Below, in pieces: positions 25,286 to 33,683 of a DNA stretch of 64,000 nucleotides (the first letter of the stretch is position 1; the number at the start of each line of letters is the position of its first letter). This stretch comes from Bacillus cereus ATCC 14579 (GTDB lineage: Bacteria > Bacillota > Bacilli > Bacillales > Bacillaceae_G). The stretch lies in NCBI RefSeq assembly GCF_000007825.1, contig NC_004722.1:4741001-4805000 (forward strand). Direction: 5' to 3'. The position numbers were made by a program, and so were the translations under genes. Under the pieces are notes generated by a model. It saw only the letters and a program-made list of their open reading frames with translations. It had not been told where the DNA came from and did not search any database.

Positions 25286-26301
25286 TACCTTTCTACATCA
25301 CCTACTGATGCCGTCATTGCCCGAAGTATATCCTTCTCTGATGACATTGGCGTATCACCGACGATTGTATGTGCTAGCATTCCAGCTGCTGACGCAAATG
25401 AAACAGCTTTCTCTGGTGCGAACTCTTTTATCTCGCCATGAATAATTCCGCTCGTATAAGCATCTCCAGCACCTATTCTATCATATACAGAAAACGTAAG
25501 TGTTTTTGCAAAAGTGAACGTTCCATCTTTACATATAAACCCGCGAAGCGAATGTGTATTATCACTGTTAATAGAGCGATGAGTACCAGCGATTGTAGCG
25601 ATATGATACGTTTCAGCTACCTTTGGAATAAGATCAACAAGTTGCGCCTCTCGCTCCGTTTCTTCGGTTTTTATTCCTAAAACAAACATTGCATCTTTTT
25701 CGTTCATCATAACGATATCAGCAAGTCCCAGCATTTCTTCATAATGCGGTTTTGCCTGTTCATATCCGTCTTCTCCCCAAAGTGATGGACGATAATTACA
25801 ATCAAAAACGACGGTTCCTCCGTTTTCTTTAACTGCTCTCGCTAAAGACTTCATATGATGGCGCACCGTATCATTCATCGCAAGTGTAATACCGCAAAAA
25901 TGAACGATATCAATTTCCTTAGCAATTTCTTCAAATTGGTATATCTCTTCAGACGCCGTATTGAAGCTACTTTCTAGTCGATTCGAATACGTAACGCGGC
26001 TTGCACGTGCACCGAATCCATTTTCTAAAAAATACATACCTACATATTTACCACCTCTTGAAACAAGAGAAGTTTGAATTCCTAACTTTTGAATGTAAGA
26101 TACAGCTGCATCTCCAACCGAATTTTCCGGTAAAGTTGAAATAAGAAGCCCTTCATGCCCTAAGTGAGAAAGTGCCGCTACAACGTTCACACCTGTACCT
26201 GAAAATGAGTAATTTAACGTGTTAGCTTGCGACAACAATTCATATCCAGGTACTTGCAGGCGCATCATTACTTCGCCGAACGCTGCAATTTTCTTACGCA
26301 T
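25285..26301 (-). CDS. PfkB family sugar kinase (2-keto-3-deoxygluconate kinase type)
   Basis: 338 aa from the ATG at 26301, which overlaps the aldolase stop by 8 bp (ATGCGTAA); a TTG at 26310 is also in frame. PfkB signatures: N-terminal GEVMMRL, sugar-contact GTGVNVAAALSHLG, and the C-terminal DRIGAGDAYTSGI with the catalytic Asp. In this operon the expected reaction is phosphorylation of 2-keto-3-deoxygluconate (or the amino sugar acid) before the aldolase step. The order of phosphorylation and deamination cannot be decided from sequence. Confidence 0.88.
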   Translation of the reverse strand: MRKKIAAFGEVMMRLQVPGYELLSQANTLNYSFSGTGVNVVAALSHLGHEGLLISTLPENSVGDAAVSYIQKLGIQTSLVSRGGKYVGMYFLENGFGARASRVTYSNRLESSFNTASEEIYQFEEIAKEIDIVHFCGITLAMNDTVRHHMKSLARAVKENGGTVVFDCNYRPSLWGEDGYEQAKPHYEEMLGLADIVMMNEKDAMFVLGIKTEETEREAQLVDLIPKVAETYHIATIAGTHRSINSDNTHSLRGFICKDGTFTFAKTLTFSVYDRIGAGDAYTSGIIHGEIKEFAPEKAVSFASAAGMLAHTIVGDTPMSSEKDILRAMTASVGDVER

Positions 26302-27049
26302 ATTGATCAACTAGCTTCTTCACGACTGCTAATAATTCACGCACAGCTTCTACTTTCGTGTTACCAGTTTCTTTATCAATAATAGAAGAGTACACGTGCG
26401 GGATAACTTGCTCTACATTTGCCTCAAGCGCAATACGTACAATTGTTTCGAAGTTTTCTTTATCAATTCCGCCTGTTGGCTCTAATGCGAATCCTTCTTC
26501 CGCACAAGCTTTCGCAACTGCGCGATATTCTTCTTCATGGGCTAGCCCTTTCATCGGGAAGTACTTCAATGAATTTCCGCCCATATCACGTACAAGTGCA
26601 ATCGCTGTTTTAATTGGAACGATTGCTTTTTCTTCTCCAGCCGCACTAATTGGGCCAGTAGAAATATTTACGTAACCTACTTTTCCTGTTGGCGATACTA
26701 AACTATTAATCCAGCTATCTTTTTCGCCAAGATTTGCACGTGTCGCTCCAACTGAAGGAAACACTTGGTTAATATGGCTACCAGGATAATGCTTCGCAAT
26801 TTCAGCCACAACTGCCGCTTGGCGATTATCTCCTGCGCCTAGTCCGATTGATACAGCGTCATCAATTTCTTTTCCATATGCTTTCATAGCTGTAACAGCT
26901 TCTTCTACTGTTGGATAGTCTTTTGATAACACTCCCACTACTACATAACCTTCTGCTGCTTCAAAAATATCTTTCGCATTTTCTATATTGTTTGCCAATA
27001 CATTTAATGCTACGCGGCCTTTATAAAAACGTTTTTGAATGTTTGTCAT
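26294..27049 (-). CDS. KDPG-type aldolase, DgaF/DagF family
   Basis: 251 aa, ATG with GGGGG upstream. It resembles the DgaF (EF_0839-like) branch of 2-dehydro-3-deoxy-phosphogluconate aldolases: GRVALNVLANNIENAKDIFEA at the start, NSLKYFPMKGL with the likely Schiff-base lysine, and LEPTGGIDKENF. It cleaves KDGP to pyruvate and glyceraldehyde 3-phosphate. It lies between DgaE-like lyase and kinase, as in D-glucosaminate catabolic clusters. Confidence 0.85.
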   Translation of the reverse strand: MTNIQKRFYKGRVALNVLANNIENAKDIFEAAEGYVVVGVLSKDYPTVEEAVTAMKAYGKEIDDAVSIGLGAGDNRQAAVVAEIAKHYPGSHINQVFPSVGATRANLGEKDSWINSLVSPTGKVGYVNISTGPISAAGEEKAIVPIKTAIALVRDMGGNSLKYFPMKGLAHEEEYRAVAKACAEEGFALEPTGGIDKENFETIVRIALEANVEQVIPHVYSSIIDKETGNTKVEAVRELLAVVKKLVDQYA

Positions 27050-27050
27050 T

Positions 27051-28154
27051 TTAGTTTCCCCCTACAATTTCTCTCATTTTTTCTTCAATTACATGTATGT
27101 CATCACCTTGAAGTGGACGTGGATCGATATCAAAGAACCCTTGTCTTACTCCGTAATCACGTGTGTAAATTGCAATTTCCCCGTCGCGTAATGCAGCCAC
27201 AACGTCTTTTGCCGATTTATTTAACTCTTTTTCGTTAATATGAATACGTGCTCTAAAGATTGCTCTTCCAGCTTCATCTTGAACGATCGTTACATTTACA
27301 CCATTTAATTCTTTTAGCGGCATAAGTACTTGTAGCAATTCTTTTTCTTGCTCGCTCTTATCTTCTTTTACTCCGTACTCATCAAGCGCTTGAAGTAAGC
27401 CAAATGTTGTTTCTTTCCCAACTTTCATGCTTCTTCCGATACAATGTAATTGCACTTTCAGCCATTCAATATACTTTCTTTTACCGCCCACAATACCAGA
27501 AGTAGGTCCTTCAATCGCCTTTGAACCGCTATAAATAGCAAGATCTGAATACTTCACATATTTTTGAATGTCTTCTTCAGCTGCTGCATCCACGATAAGC
27601 GGTACTTTATTTCGCTGCGCAACTTCCCATGCTTCTTCAACAGAAATCATATTTTTTTGCACTGCATGATGTGATTTCACATACAGAATCGCTGCTGTAT
27701 TTTCACCAATTGCATCTTCAATATGTTCTGCTTTCCCTTCATTTGCATAGCCAACTTCTACAAGTTTACCGCCGCCTAAGTAAATCATCGTTTCAACAGG
27801 AGCACCGTATTGAACGTTATGACCTTTTAACATAATCACTTCGTTTTTCGCGATTACTTCTTGATGAAGTCTTTCACTTTTACGGCGATTTCCTTCTGTA
27901 ACGATACCAGCGATAGAAAGCGCAATTCCGCTCGATGCTGAATTCACAACGACCGCTGCCTCTGAATCTAGAATTCTCGCAATATGGTCTCCTGCTTTAT
28001 CTACTAAATCAGCAATTTCCACATAATTTTGTCCACCATGTTTCATCGCATCCATTACCGTATCTGTAGGAGCAGATACACCTAAAATACTCATTCTACC
28101 GCTCGCATTAATTACTCTTTTTAATCCGTACTTAGCATTCAATGAATGACCCAT
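27051..28154 (-). CDS. DgaE-like PLP-dependent ammonia lyase (SelA-like fold)
   Basis: 367 aa, ATG with GGGG upstream, overlapping the amidohydrolase by 23 bp. The N-terminus (KYGLKRVINASGRMSILG) and the PLP lysine region (IYSGSKAIEGPTSGIVGG) match the SelA-like aminotransferase-fold family that contains DgaE, D-glucosaminate-6-phosphate ammonia lyase. It converts an amino sugar acid phosphate to the 2-keto-3-deoxy form with release of ammonia. This identification, with the DgaF-type aldolase next to it, is the basis for calling the operon glucosaminate-type. Confidence 0.85.
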   Translation of the reverse strand: MGHSLNAKYGLKRVINASGRMSILGVSAPTDTVMDAMKHGGQNYVEIADLVDKAGDHIARILDSEAAVVVNSASSGIALSIAGIVTEGNRRKSERLHQEVIAKNEVIMLKGHNVQYGAPVETMIYLGGGKLVEVGYANEGKAEHIEDAIGENTAAILYVKSHHAVQKNMISVEEAWEVAQRNKVPLIVDAAAEEDIQKYVKYSDLAIYSGSKAIEGPTSGIVGGKRKYIEWLKVQLHCIGRSMKVGKETTFGLLQALDEYGVKEDKSEQEKELLQVLMPLKELNGVNVTIVQDEAGRAIFRARIHINEKELNKSAKDVVAALRDGEIAIYTRDYGVRQGFFDIDPRPLQGDDIHVIEEKMREIVGGN

Positions 28155-29232
28155 TAATTACAACCCCTTTCGTATCAATCCTTCTTTCAGCAATGCGCTG
28201 ATCCCCTTCTGAATCAATTAACGTAACCTTCTCATCTTTAACCGTAAATAAAGTTAAGTTTGCAATATCTCCTTCTTGAATACGGCCAAGCTCTGGTTTC
28301 TTAAGCCACTCTGCCGCATTTTTCGTAACCGCATCAATCACTTCTTCTAGCGGATAACCTAAGTAAAGGAATTTCGAAAGAACATGAGCCATACTATATA
28401 CTGGACCGTGTATACGATTCTTCCGGTAAATATCCGTACTAATTGTATGAAAGGCAATATCGTGACGCTTCGCCGCTTCTGCTACTTTAAAAGAAAAGCT
28501 AGCATTACCGTGACCAACATCTAAATGCACGCCGCGATTCACCGCATCTAACAACACAGGTAGCGGTTTCCCTTCCTCATCAAATAAATTATTTTCTTTC
28601 CCGTTTAAATAATGTGTAATGACATCATCTTTTTCTAAAAGAGGTACAACTTCCTCAATGCGGGGAGGCGCTGAACCGATATGTACCATAATCGGTAATG
28701 ATGTTTCACGGGATAAAGCGCGCGCTACATGCATCGGTTCAATTCCACTATCACAAACGACACTTTTACTCATTCTCGCCTTTAACCCAACGATTACATC
28801 TTTATACTTTTCTACTGCTTCTATCGCTTTCTCTTTATCTATCCATTCCATATTGGATAATTCATCAATTCGTTTCAAACCGATGCGAGAAATATTTAAA
28901 AAGGCAAATAAATTTGTCTTTGCCTGCTCTCTACTTTTTACTAAATCTGCAATGCGATCAGCACCGCAACTACCCGCATCAACAATTGTCGTTACCCCTT
29001 GCTTAACACCAATTTCATCCACCTCATCGCCATACGGATCAAACTCTGGAAAAGCATGAACGTGCAAATCAATCCAGCCACTCGATACGTAAGTACCAGA
29101 GTAATCAAGAATCCTTCCACCCTCGCCAGCACCAGCTTTCGTCACCTGTGCGATTTTATTATTTTCAATTACAATGTCAATCTCTTCCCCGTTCACACGT
29201 TTCACATTACGTAGTACGAATCGTTCTGTCAT
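28132..29232 (-). CDS. Amidohydrolase / deacetylase family metallohydrolase
   Basis: 366 aa, ATG with AAGGGTGG upstream; first gene of the operon. TIM-barrel amidohydrolase signatures: WIDLHVHAF (metal HxH), VGLKARMSKS with a likely carbamylated lysine, MVHIGSAPP, and a C-terminal EGDIANLTLF. Such proteins are related to dihydroorotase and D-aminoacylase and are found in DgaE/DgaF-type operons. The predicted job is removal of an N-acyl group from the imported sugar acid, giving the amine used by the ammonia lyase. Substrate not proven by sequence. Confidence 0.85.
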   Translation of the reverse strand: MTERFVLRNVKRVNGEEIDIVIENNKIAQVTKAGAGEGGRILDYSGTYVSSGWIDLHVHAFPEFDPYGDEVDEIGVKQGVTTIVDAGSCGADRIADLVKSREQAKTNLFAFLNISRIGLKRIDELSNMEWIDKEKAIEAVEKYKDVIVGLKARMSKSVVCDSGIEPMHVARALSRETSLPIMVHIGSAPPRIEEVVPLLEKDDVITHYLNGKENNLFDEEGKPLPVLLDAVNRGVHLDVGHGNASFSFKVAEAAKRHDIAFHTISTDIYRKNRIHGPVYSMAHVLSKFLYLGYPLEEVIDAVTKNAAEWLKKPELGRIQEGDIANLTLFTVKDEKVTLIDSEGDQRIAERRIDTKGVVINGSFIEC

Positions 29233-29264
29233 TGTACTTCCACCCTTTTCTATAAGAAGCCATA

Positions 29265-29279
29265 AGAATGCGCTTACAT
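29265..29279 (-). promoter_or_regulatory. cre site (CcpA) upstream of the amidohydrolase operon
   Basis: Minus strand ATGTAAGCGCATTCT fits the full WTGNAANCGNWNNCW consensus. It lies 33-47 bp before the first start codon, where CcpA would block transcription when glucose is present. Confidence 0.7.
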
Positions 29280-29342
29280 TAAAGTTTCATTTTTATATCT
29301 CTTTCACACGTTTAGCGTAACACAAAAAAAGGGAGAAGTAAA

Positions 29343-29354
29343 TATAACGTTATA
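29343..29354. promoter_or_regulatory. Palindrome, possible GntR operator
   Basis: TATAACGTTATA, a perfect 12-bp dyad about 110 bp upstream of the operon start. Assignment to the GntR protein at 24560 is a guess. Confidence 0.35.
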
Positions 29355-29406
29355 ATGTTTAAAAGCGAATAAAAAGATGCTCCTCCAAAATGCTAATAGT
29401 ATAGGA

Positions 29407-29530
29407 AATTATATCAACGATTTTTTGAATATATCTATCATAACTTACAATATATCAACGATTTTTCAATTATATCTACCGTAACTCACAATATATCAAC
29501 GATTCGACAAAGAATATCGATTTACCGACA
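29407..29530 (+). repeat. Interspersed repeat, copy 1 (period about 40 bp)
   Basis: Three units of the form ATATCAACGATTTTT followed by ATATCTACCGTAACTCA, ending in TTACCGACA. Related copies are at 32440-32522 and 60358-60493, all in the same orientation and all intergenic. Confidence 0.8.
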
Positions 29531-29560
29531 AAAAACATCAATCCCTTTCTTATATATACG

Positions 29561-29592
29561 AAGAGGTTGCTCCAAACGGAACAACCTCTTTC
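29561..29592 (-). terminator. Hairpin after the VanY-like gene
   Basis: Stem AAGAGGTTGCTCC / GGAACAACCTCTT with one mismatch and loop AAAC. The minus-strand tail is only moderately T-rich. Confidence 0.6.
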
Positions 29593-29593
29593 T

Positions 29594-30454
29594 CTATTCC
29601 TGAACCGTCACAATAACCCCATCCATATTGTTCCCGGAAATTTCATACTGCTTGTTTGCTGGCACGTTCACTTTCATATTCTCAGAAACTTTATAATAAG
29701 AAACAGTATATTTCTTACCTTCGACTTCAGTTGAAATCTCTTTTTCCTCTTTTAAAAACTCTAAATATTCCTCTAGTGTGAAATTCTTTTTTTGCATAAT
29801 TGCGCTATGAGGTAAGCCTACATAACGTATATGCCATGGCTCATATTGAATGCCTGTAATGTTACTTTTATTTTTCGGATAACGTAATACAAAGCCATGC
29901 TTCCATACGTTCTCTTCAATCCATTTTCCTTCAGGCGCTTTCTCCATTTTCTTTTGAGTAGACCCAATGTCCAGTGATAATCCTAAGTTATGTTCACTGT
30001 ATCCTGCTGGAAGTGCATAATCAGATCCCATTTTTTCATATAGCTGTTTTTGCTCTTGGAAATCTCTATAGCCACTACTAATCAAAAAATGGTTAACACT
30101 TTCTTTTCCAGCCGCATCGACAACGTTCAAAAACTTTTTCACAACATCCTTTGATAAACGAAGATTTCTATCAAATATTACATAGCCTCTCACTAATTCA
30201 CTATTATGATTTACATTTATAATATCAGACCTAATACTATCTTTTTTTACTGGGTAATCCCTGTTAACTAATAATAAATCGCCCTTATAAATTTGTTCCT
30301 TCGTAATCTCTTTCCCATCGGTGTTTGCCGCCTTTACTAGCTCATCTTTCCCGACAATTTTAACGTCGATTTCCTTTTGAAATAACGGTGATATATAAAC
30401 GCCTACACATACTGTGCATACTATAAAAAAAGAAATAAATACCCACTTTTTCAT
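29594..30454 (-). CDS. D-alanyl-D-alanine carboxypeptidase, M15B (VanY-like)
   Basis: 286 aa, ATG with AGGAGG upstream. Residues 5-24 form a signal anchor (VFISFFIVCTVCVGVYI). The catalytic domain (about 75-240) has the zinc motif SEHNLGLSLD and the EPWHIRYVG block of VanY/LAS-type peptidases, plus SSGYRDFQEQ. It trims D-Ala from peptidoglycan stem peptides outside the cell. It follows a VanS/VanR-like pair, as in Bacillus cereus group VanY clusters. No vanHAX genes are here, so glycopeptide resistance should not be assumed. Confidence 0.9.
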   Translation of the reverse strand: MKKWVFISFFIVCTVCVGVYISPLFQKEIDVKIVGKDELVKAANTDGKEITKEQIYKGDLLLVNRDYPVKKDSIRSDIINVNHNSELVRGYVIFDRNLRLSKDVVKKFLNVVDAAGKESVNHFLISSGYRDFQEQKQLYEKMGSDYALPAGYSEHNLGLSLDIGSTQKKMEKAPEGKWIEENVWKHGFVLRYPKNKSNITGIQYEPWHIRYVGLPHSAIMQKKNFTLEEYLEFLKEEKEISTEVEGKKYTVSYYKVSENMKVNVPANKQYEISGNNMDGVIVTVQE

Positions 30455-30536
30455 TTCTAGTTCCTCCTTAACGTAACTTACGTATAGAATAGAAAAAACT
30501 ATTAAAATAAAAAGTGGGGTAAAGTTTAAATTTTTA

Positions 30537-31643
30537 TTAAATTGTTACATTCTCGTCTTTTGGCAATCGTACTTCAAATATCGTTCTAACTACATTGCTC
30601 TCAGCAGAAATCGTACCGTTATGTTGCTCGACAATATTTTTCGCAATAAATAGTCCAAGGCCTGTCCCGCCACGGTTCTCAGTTCTTGCTTTATCACCTG
30701 TATAGAACATATCAAAAAGATACGGTAAATCTTCTTCCGGGATGCTATCTCCGTAATTCATAATTTGTACGACAACTTCTCCATTATCAACATACCCATT
30801 CATATCAACAAATTGTCCATCATAGCCGTAACGAACGGCATTTGTTAACAAGTTTTCAAATACTCTAGCTAACAATTTTCCATCACCGTGCATCGGTAAA
30901 TGAGGAGCCACATTCAATCTAGCTTCTAAATGATGTTTTTCTAATAACGGATACAATTCCTCCTCTAACTGTATAAGCAACTCACTTATATCAATCGGCT
31001 TTTTATCCAGATTTAGCATGCCATAATTCATACGTGTAATTTCAAATAGCTCATCAATTAAACTTTCCAGTCTTTGCGATTTTGTATATGCAATTGTGGA
31101 GAAATGTTTAATTTGTTCTTTTGTTAAATTTTCATCTTTAAGAATTAAATCTAAATATCCTAACACGGATGTTAATGGTGTTCTTAAATCATGAGCTAAA
31201 TTCACAACAAGCTGATCTTTACTATTTTCAGCAAAGTCTCCTCTTTCAACAGCTTCTTTTAACTTTTCACTTGCAACATTTATTTCACGCGCGATATTTC
31301 CAAACTCATCATTTGATGAAACTTGAACTTTATTCGTAAAGTTACCGTTCGCAAGATGATGAATCCCATTAGAAATTTCATCAAAGTATTTTAAATACGG
31401 TTTTGTCAAAAAGAAGAAAAAGATAATAGATAACGGAATAAAGAAAATTAAAAAGAAATTAATGTCTCCAAATTCCCTTACCATTGACCTAAATTGTGCT
31501 AAAGGCTCTTCGTAGCGAACCATCGTTTTATAATACAGCTGCAATCCTTTATAAATTATATAAGTTACAGTTGCTGCAAGTACCATACTTAACGCAAATA
31601 AGGCAATCATTTTAAATCGAAAACTTTTCATCATATTAGCCAT
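30537..31643 (-). CDS. Sensor histidine kinase (VanS-like)
   Basis: 368 aa. Two membrane helices (about 11-33 and 57-78) flank a short outer loop, followed by a HAMP-like linker (NGIHHLANGNFTNKVQVSSNDEFG). H-box NLAHDLRTPLTSVLG, N-box FENLLTNAVRYG, and GGTGLGLFIAKNI are intact. The start overlaps the regulator stop by 8 bp (ATGGCTAA). It likely senses cell-wall stress and controls the VanY-like carboxypeptidase downstream. Confidence 0.92.
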   Translation of the reverse strand: MANMMKSFRFKMIALFALSMVLAATVTYIIYKGLQLYYKTMVRYEEPLAQFRSMVREFGDINFFLIFFIPLSIIFFFFLTKPYLKYFDEISNGIHHLANGNFTNKVQVSSNDEFGNIAREINVASEKLKEAVERGDFAENSKDQLVVNLAHDLRTPLTSVLGYLDLILKDENLTKEQIKHFSTIAYTKSQRLESLIDELFEITRMNYGMLNLDKKPIDISELLIQLEEELYPLLEKHHLEARLNVAPHLPMHGDGKLLARVFENLLTNAVRYGYDGQFVDMNGYVDNGEVVVQIMNYGDSIPEEDLPYLFDMFYTGDKARTENRGGTGLGLFIAKNIVEQHNGTISAESNVVRTIFEVRLPKDENVTI

Positions 31644-32334
31644 TAAAAGTATAACCTACTCCCCACACTGTTTTTATTAATTTATCCTTTCTTTTATCTT
31701 CTCCAAGTTTCTTCCGCAACGTACGAATATGTACCATTACTGTATTTCCACCTTCATAATAATCGTCTGCCCATACGTGCTGAAAAATATTTTCTACATT
31801 GTACACTTTCTTCGGATGACTCGCTAATAAATATAAAATATCAAACTCTTTCGGCGTTAATTCAATTTGCTCACCATATACATCAACCGTCCTACGCTCG
31901 GGATTAATTACGACTCCGCCTAGTTCTAAAGCAGATTTACTCTCCGCTACTTTCGGTTGATTTAACGTAAAAAACCTACGCAGTTGTGCATTTACACGTG
32001 CAACTAATTCAATCGGTGTGAAAGGCTTCGTCATATAATCATCCGCGCCTAGTACAAGACCTGTCACCTTATCAAAGTCCGAAGTTTTCGCGCTTAAAAA
32101 AATAATCGGCATATGATGTTTCGTGCGAATTTGACGCGTCACCTCATACCCATCCATTTTCGGCATCATAATATCTAAAATTACCAAGTCGATTGGCTGC
32201 GTTTCAATAATATGAATTGCCTCTTCTCCATCAGCTGCTTTCACGACGTGGTACCCTTCTTTTTCTAAATGTATCTCAATTAAATCAGCAATTTCTGCCT
32301 CATCATCCGCTATTAAAATTGAAATGCGCTTCAT
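31636..32334 (-). CDS. OmpR family response regulator (VanR-like)
   Basis: 232 aa, ATG with GGGGGAG upstream. Receiver pocket D10-D11, phosphoacceptor D54 (VILDIMMPKMDG), LSAK and K in MTKPF. The winged-helix domain (about 130-230) ends TVWGVGYTFNG. First gene of a three-gene minus-strand operon with the VanS-like kinase and the VanY-like peptidase. Confidence 0.93.
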   Translation of the reverse strand: MKRISILIADDEAEIADLIEIHLEKEGYHVVKAADGEEAIHIIETQPIDLVILDIMMPKMDGYEVTRQIRTKHHMPIIFLSAKTSDFDKVTGLVLGADDYMTKPFTPIELVARVNAQLRRFFTLNQPKVAESKSALELGGVVINPERRTVDVYGEQIELTPKEFDILYLLASHPKKVYNVENIFQHVWADDYYEGGNTVMVHIRTLRKKLGEDKRKDKLIKTVWGVGYTFNG

Positions 32335-32407
32335 TTTACTCCCCCTTTTTCATTCCATTTTTATACGCTCGATTGTAAACTAGTCTATCCAATTTGTACA
32401 ATACAAA

Positions 32408-32431
32408 AAGGCTACTCGTTAGAGTAACCTT
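32408..32431 (-). terminator. Terminator of the men operon
   Basis: Stem AAGG-TACTC / GAGTA-CCTT with small bulges and loop GTTA, T-run on the minus strand, downstream of menC. Confidence 0.65.
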
Positions 32432-32439
32432 GGTAAATA

Positions 32440-32522
32440 AAATTATATCAGCGATTTTCCAATTATATCGACCGTAACTCAAATTATATCAGTAATTATT
32501 GAAATATATCGACTTACCGACA
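32440..32522 (+). repeat. Interspersed repeat, copy 2
   Basis: Two units of the ATATCAGCGATTTT / ATATCGACCGTAACTCAAATT type, ending CGACTTACCGACA; placed between menC and vanR. Confidence 0.8.
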
Positions 32523-32574
32523 ATGAACGACAAAATCCTCTCGCTATTTGCGGGCATCCTAATGAAACTTCCAT

Positions 32575-33682
32575 TTACCGCTCAAACACAATCCGCTGCT
32601 TCGTAATTTCTTCCAATCTTCCGCGATCTACTTCATACTCAGCATCAACGCTTTGCGGCACCATCACTTTCCCGCCCTCAAGCATCACTTCCGGCCAAAT
32701 AATATCCTGCTCCCAATGTCTACTAGAAGCAGATATATCTCCTGGAATCGTAAAGTTAGGCAATGACGCAAGAGCAACATTTTGCGCTCGTGAAATCCCC
32801 ATCTCTACCATACCACCGCACCAAACGGGTACGTTATGTTCCATACAATAATTATGGATTTGGATTGATTCTGTTAATCCGCCCACTCGCCCTGGTTTAA
32901 TGTTCACAATTTGGCAGCTGCCAAGCGTAATCGCAACGCGTGCATCTTCTAAACTATGAATACTTTCATCTAAACAAATCGGCGTTTCAATTTTCTTTTG
33001 CAATTCTGCGTGATCAAGAAAATCGTAATCCGCTAACGGTTGTTCAATCATCATTAATTGGAATTCATCTAGGTCGTTTCAGCCTCTCCGTATCCCCTAA
33101 TGTATATGCTGAGTTTGCATCAGCCATTAACGGGATACCTGGGAACTCTTTACGAATCTCTTTCAATAATTCGTAATCATGCTCTGGCTTTATTTTCACT
33201 TTAAAACGCTCGTATCCTTCTTCCGCGTACTTCTCGATTTGTTTTAACATAACTGGAATCGTATTAAGGCCAATTACAACGCCGACTTCAATTTCAGACT
33301 TCGTTCCGCCAAGCAATGTCGCTAACGATTTCTTTTGACGCTTCGCATATAAATCCCAAACAGCCCCCTCTATTCCGGCTTTTGCCATTCGGTTTCTTTT
33401 TATATGTTGAAATAGACCCGGTACCTCATTCGGATGAGAAATTTCAGCCTTTAATAAATCAGGTATTAAAAAGTCTTGCAGTACATGCAGCGCTGTCTTC
33501 ACCGTTTCTTCCGTATACCACGGTTCAGAGAATGCAACGACTTCCCCAAATCCAATGTACCCGTCCGTATCCTCTAATTCAATAACGATACTCTCACGCT
33601 TTTCGTAAGTCCCGTAGCTTGTAGCAAACGGGATTACGAGTGGCATTTCCGTTATATACAGTGTCGCTTTTTTTATTTCCAC
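32575..33682 (-). pseudogene. menC: o-succinylbenzoate synthase MenC, frameshifted
   Basis: N-terminal part (33065-33682, GTG start with GGAGGAG upstream) has the enolase-superfamily capping domain and KVKIKPEHD and MADANSAYTL. The C-terminal part (32575-33054) has IEQPLADYDF, LDESIHS and VNIKPGRVGGL. The frame breaks at CGACCTAGAT on the coding strand; deleting one C (plus-strand GG at 33072-33073) joins them as RLKRLDEFQLMMIEQPL and gives 368 aa, a normal length. MenC makes o-succinylbenzoate from SHCHC in menaquinone synthesis. The rest of the pathway is intact, so a sequencing error is a serious possibility. The gene follows menE by one base. Confidence 0.9.
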
Positions 33683-33683
33683 C

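Noticed and set aside
29407..29530. CRISPR-like array
   Set aside because: Units are not separated by unique spacers; the whole period is repetitive, only 2-3 units exist and no cas genes are near.
29594..32334. Glycopeptide-resistance operon
   Set aside because: VanR/S/Y-like genes are present but vanH, vanA and vanX are not, so resistance is not supported.
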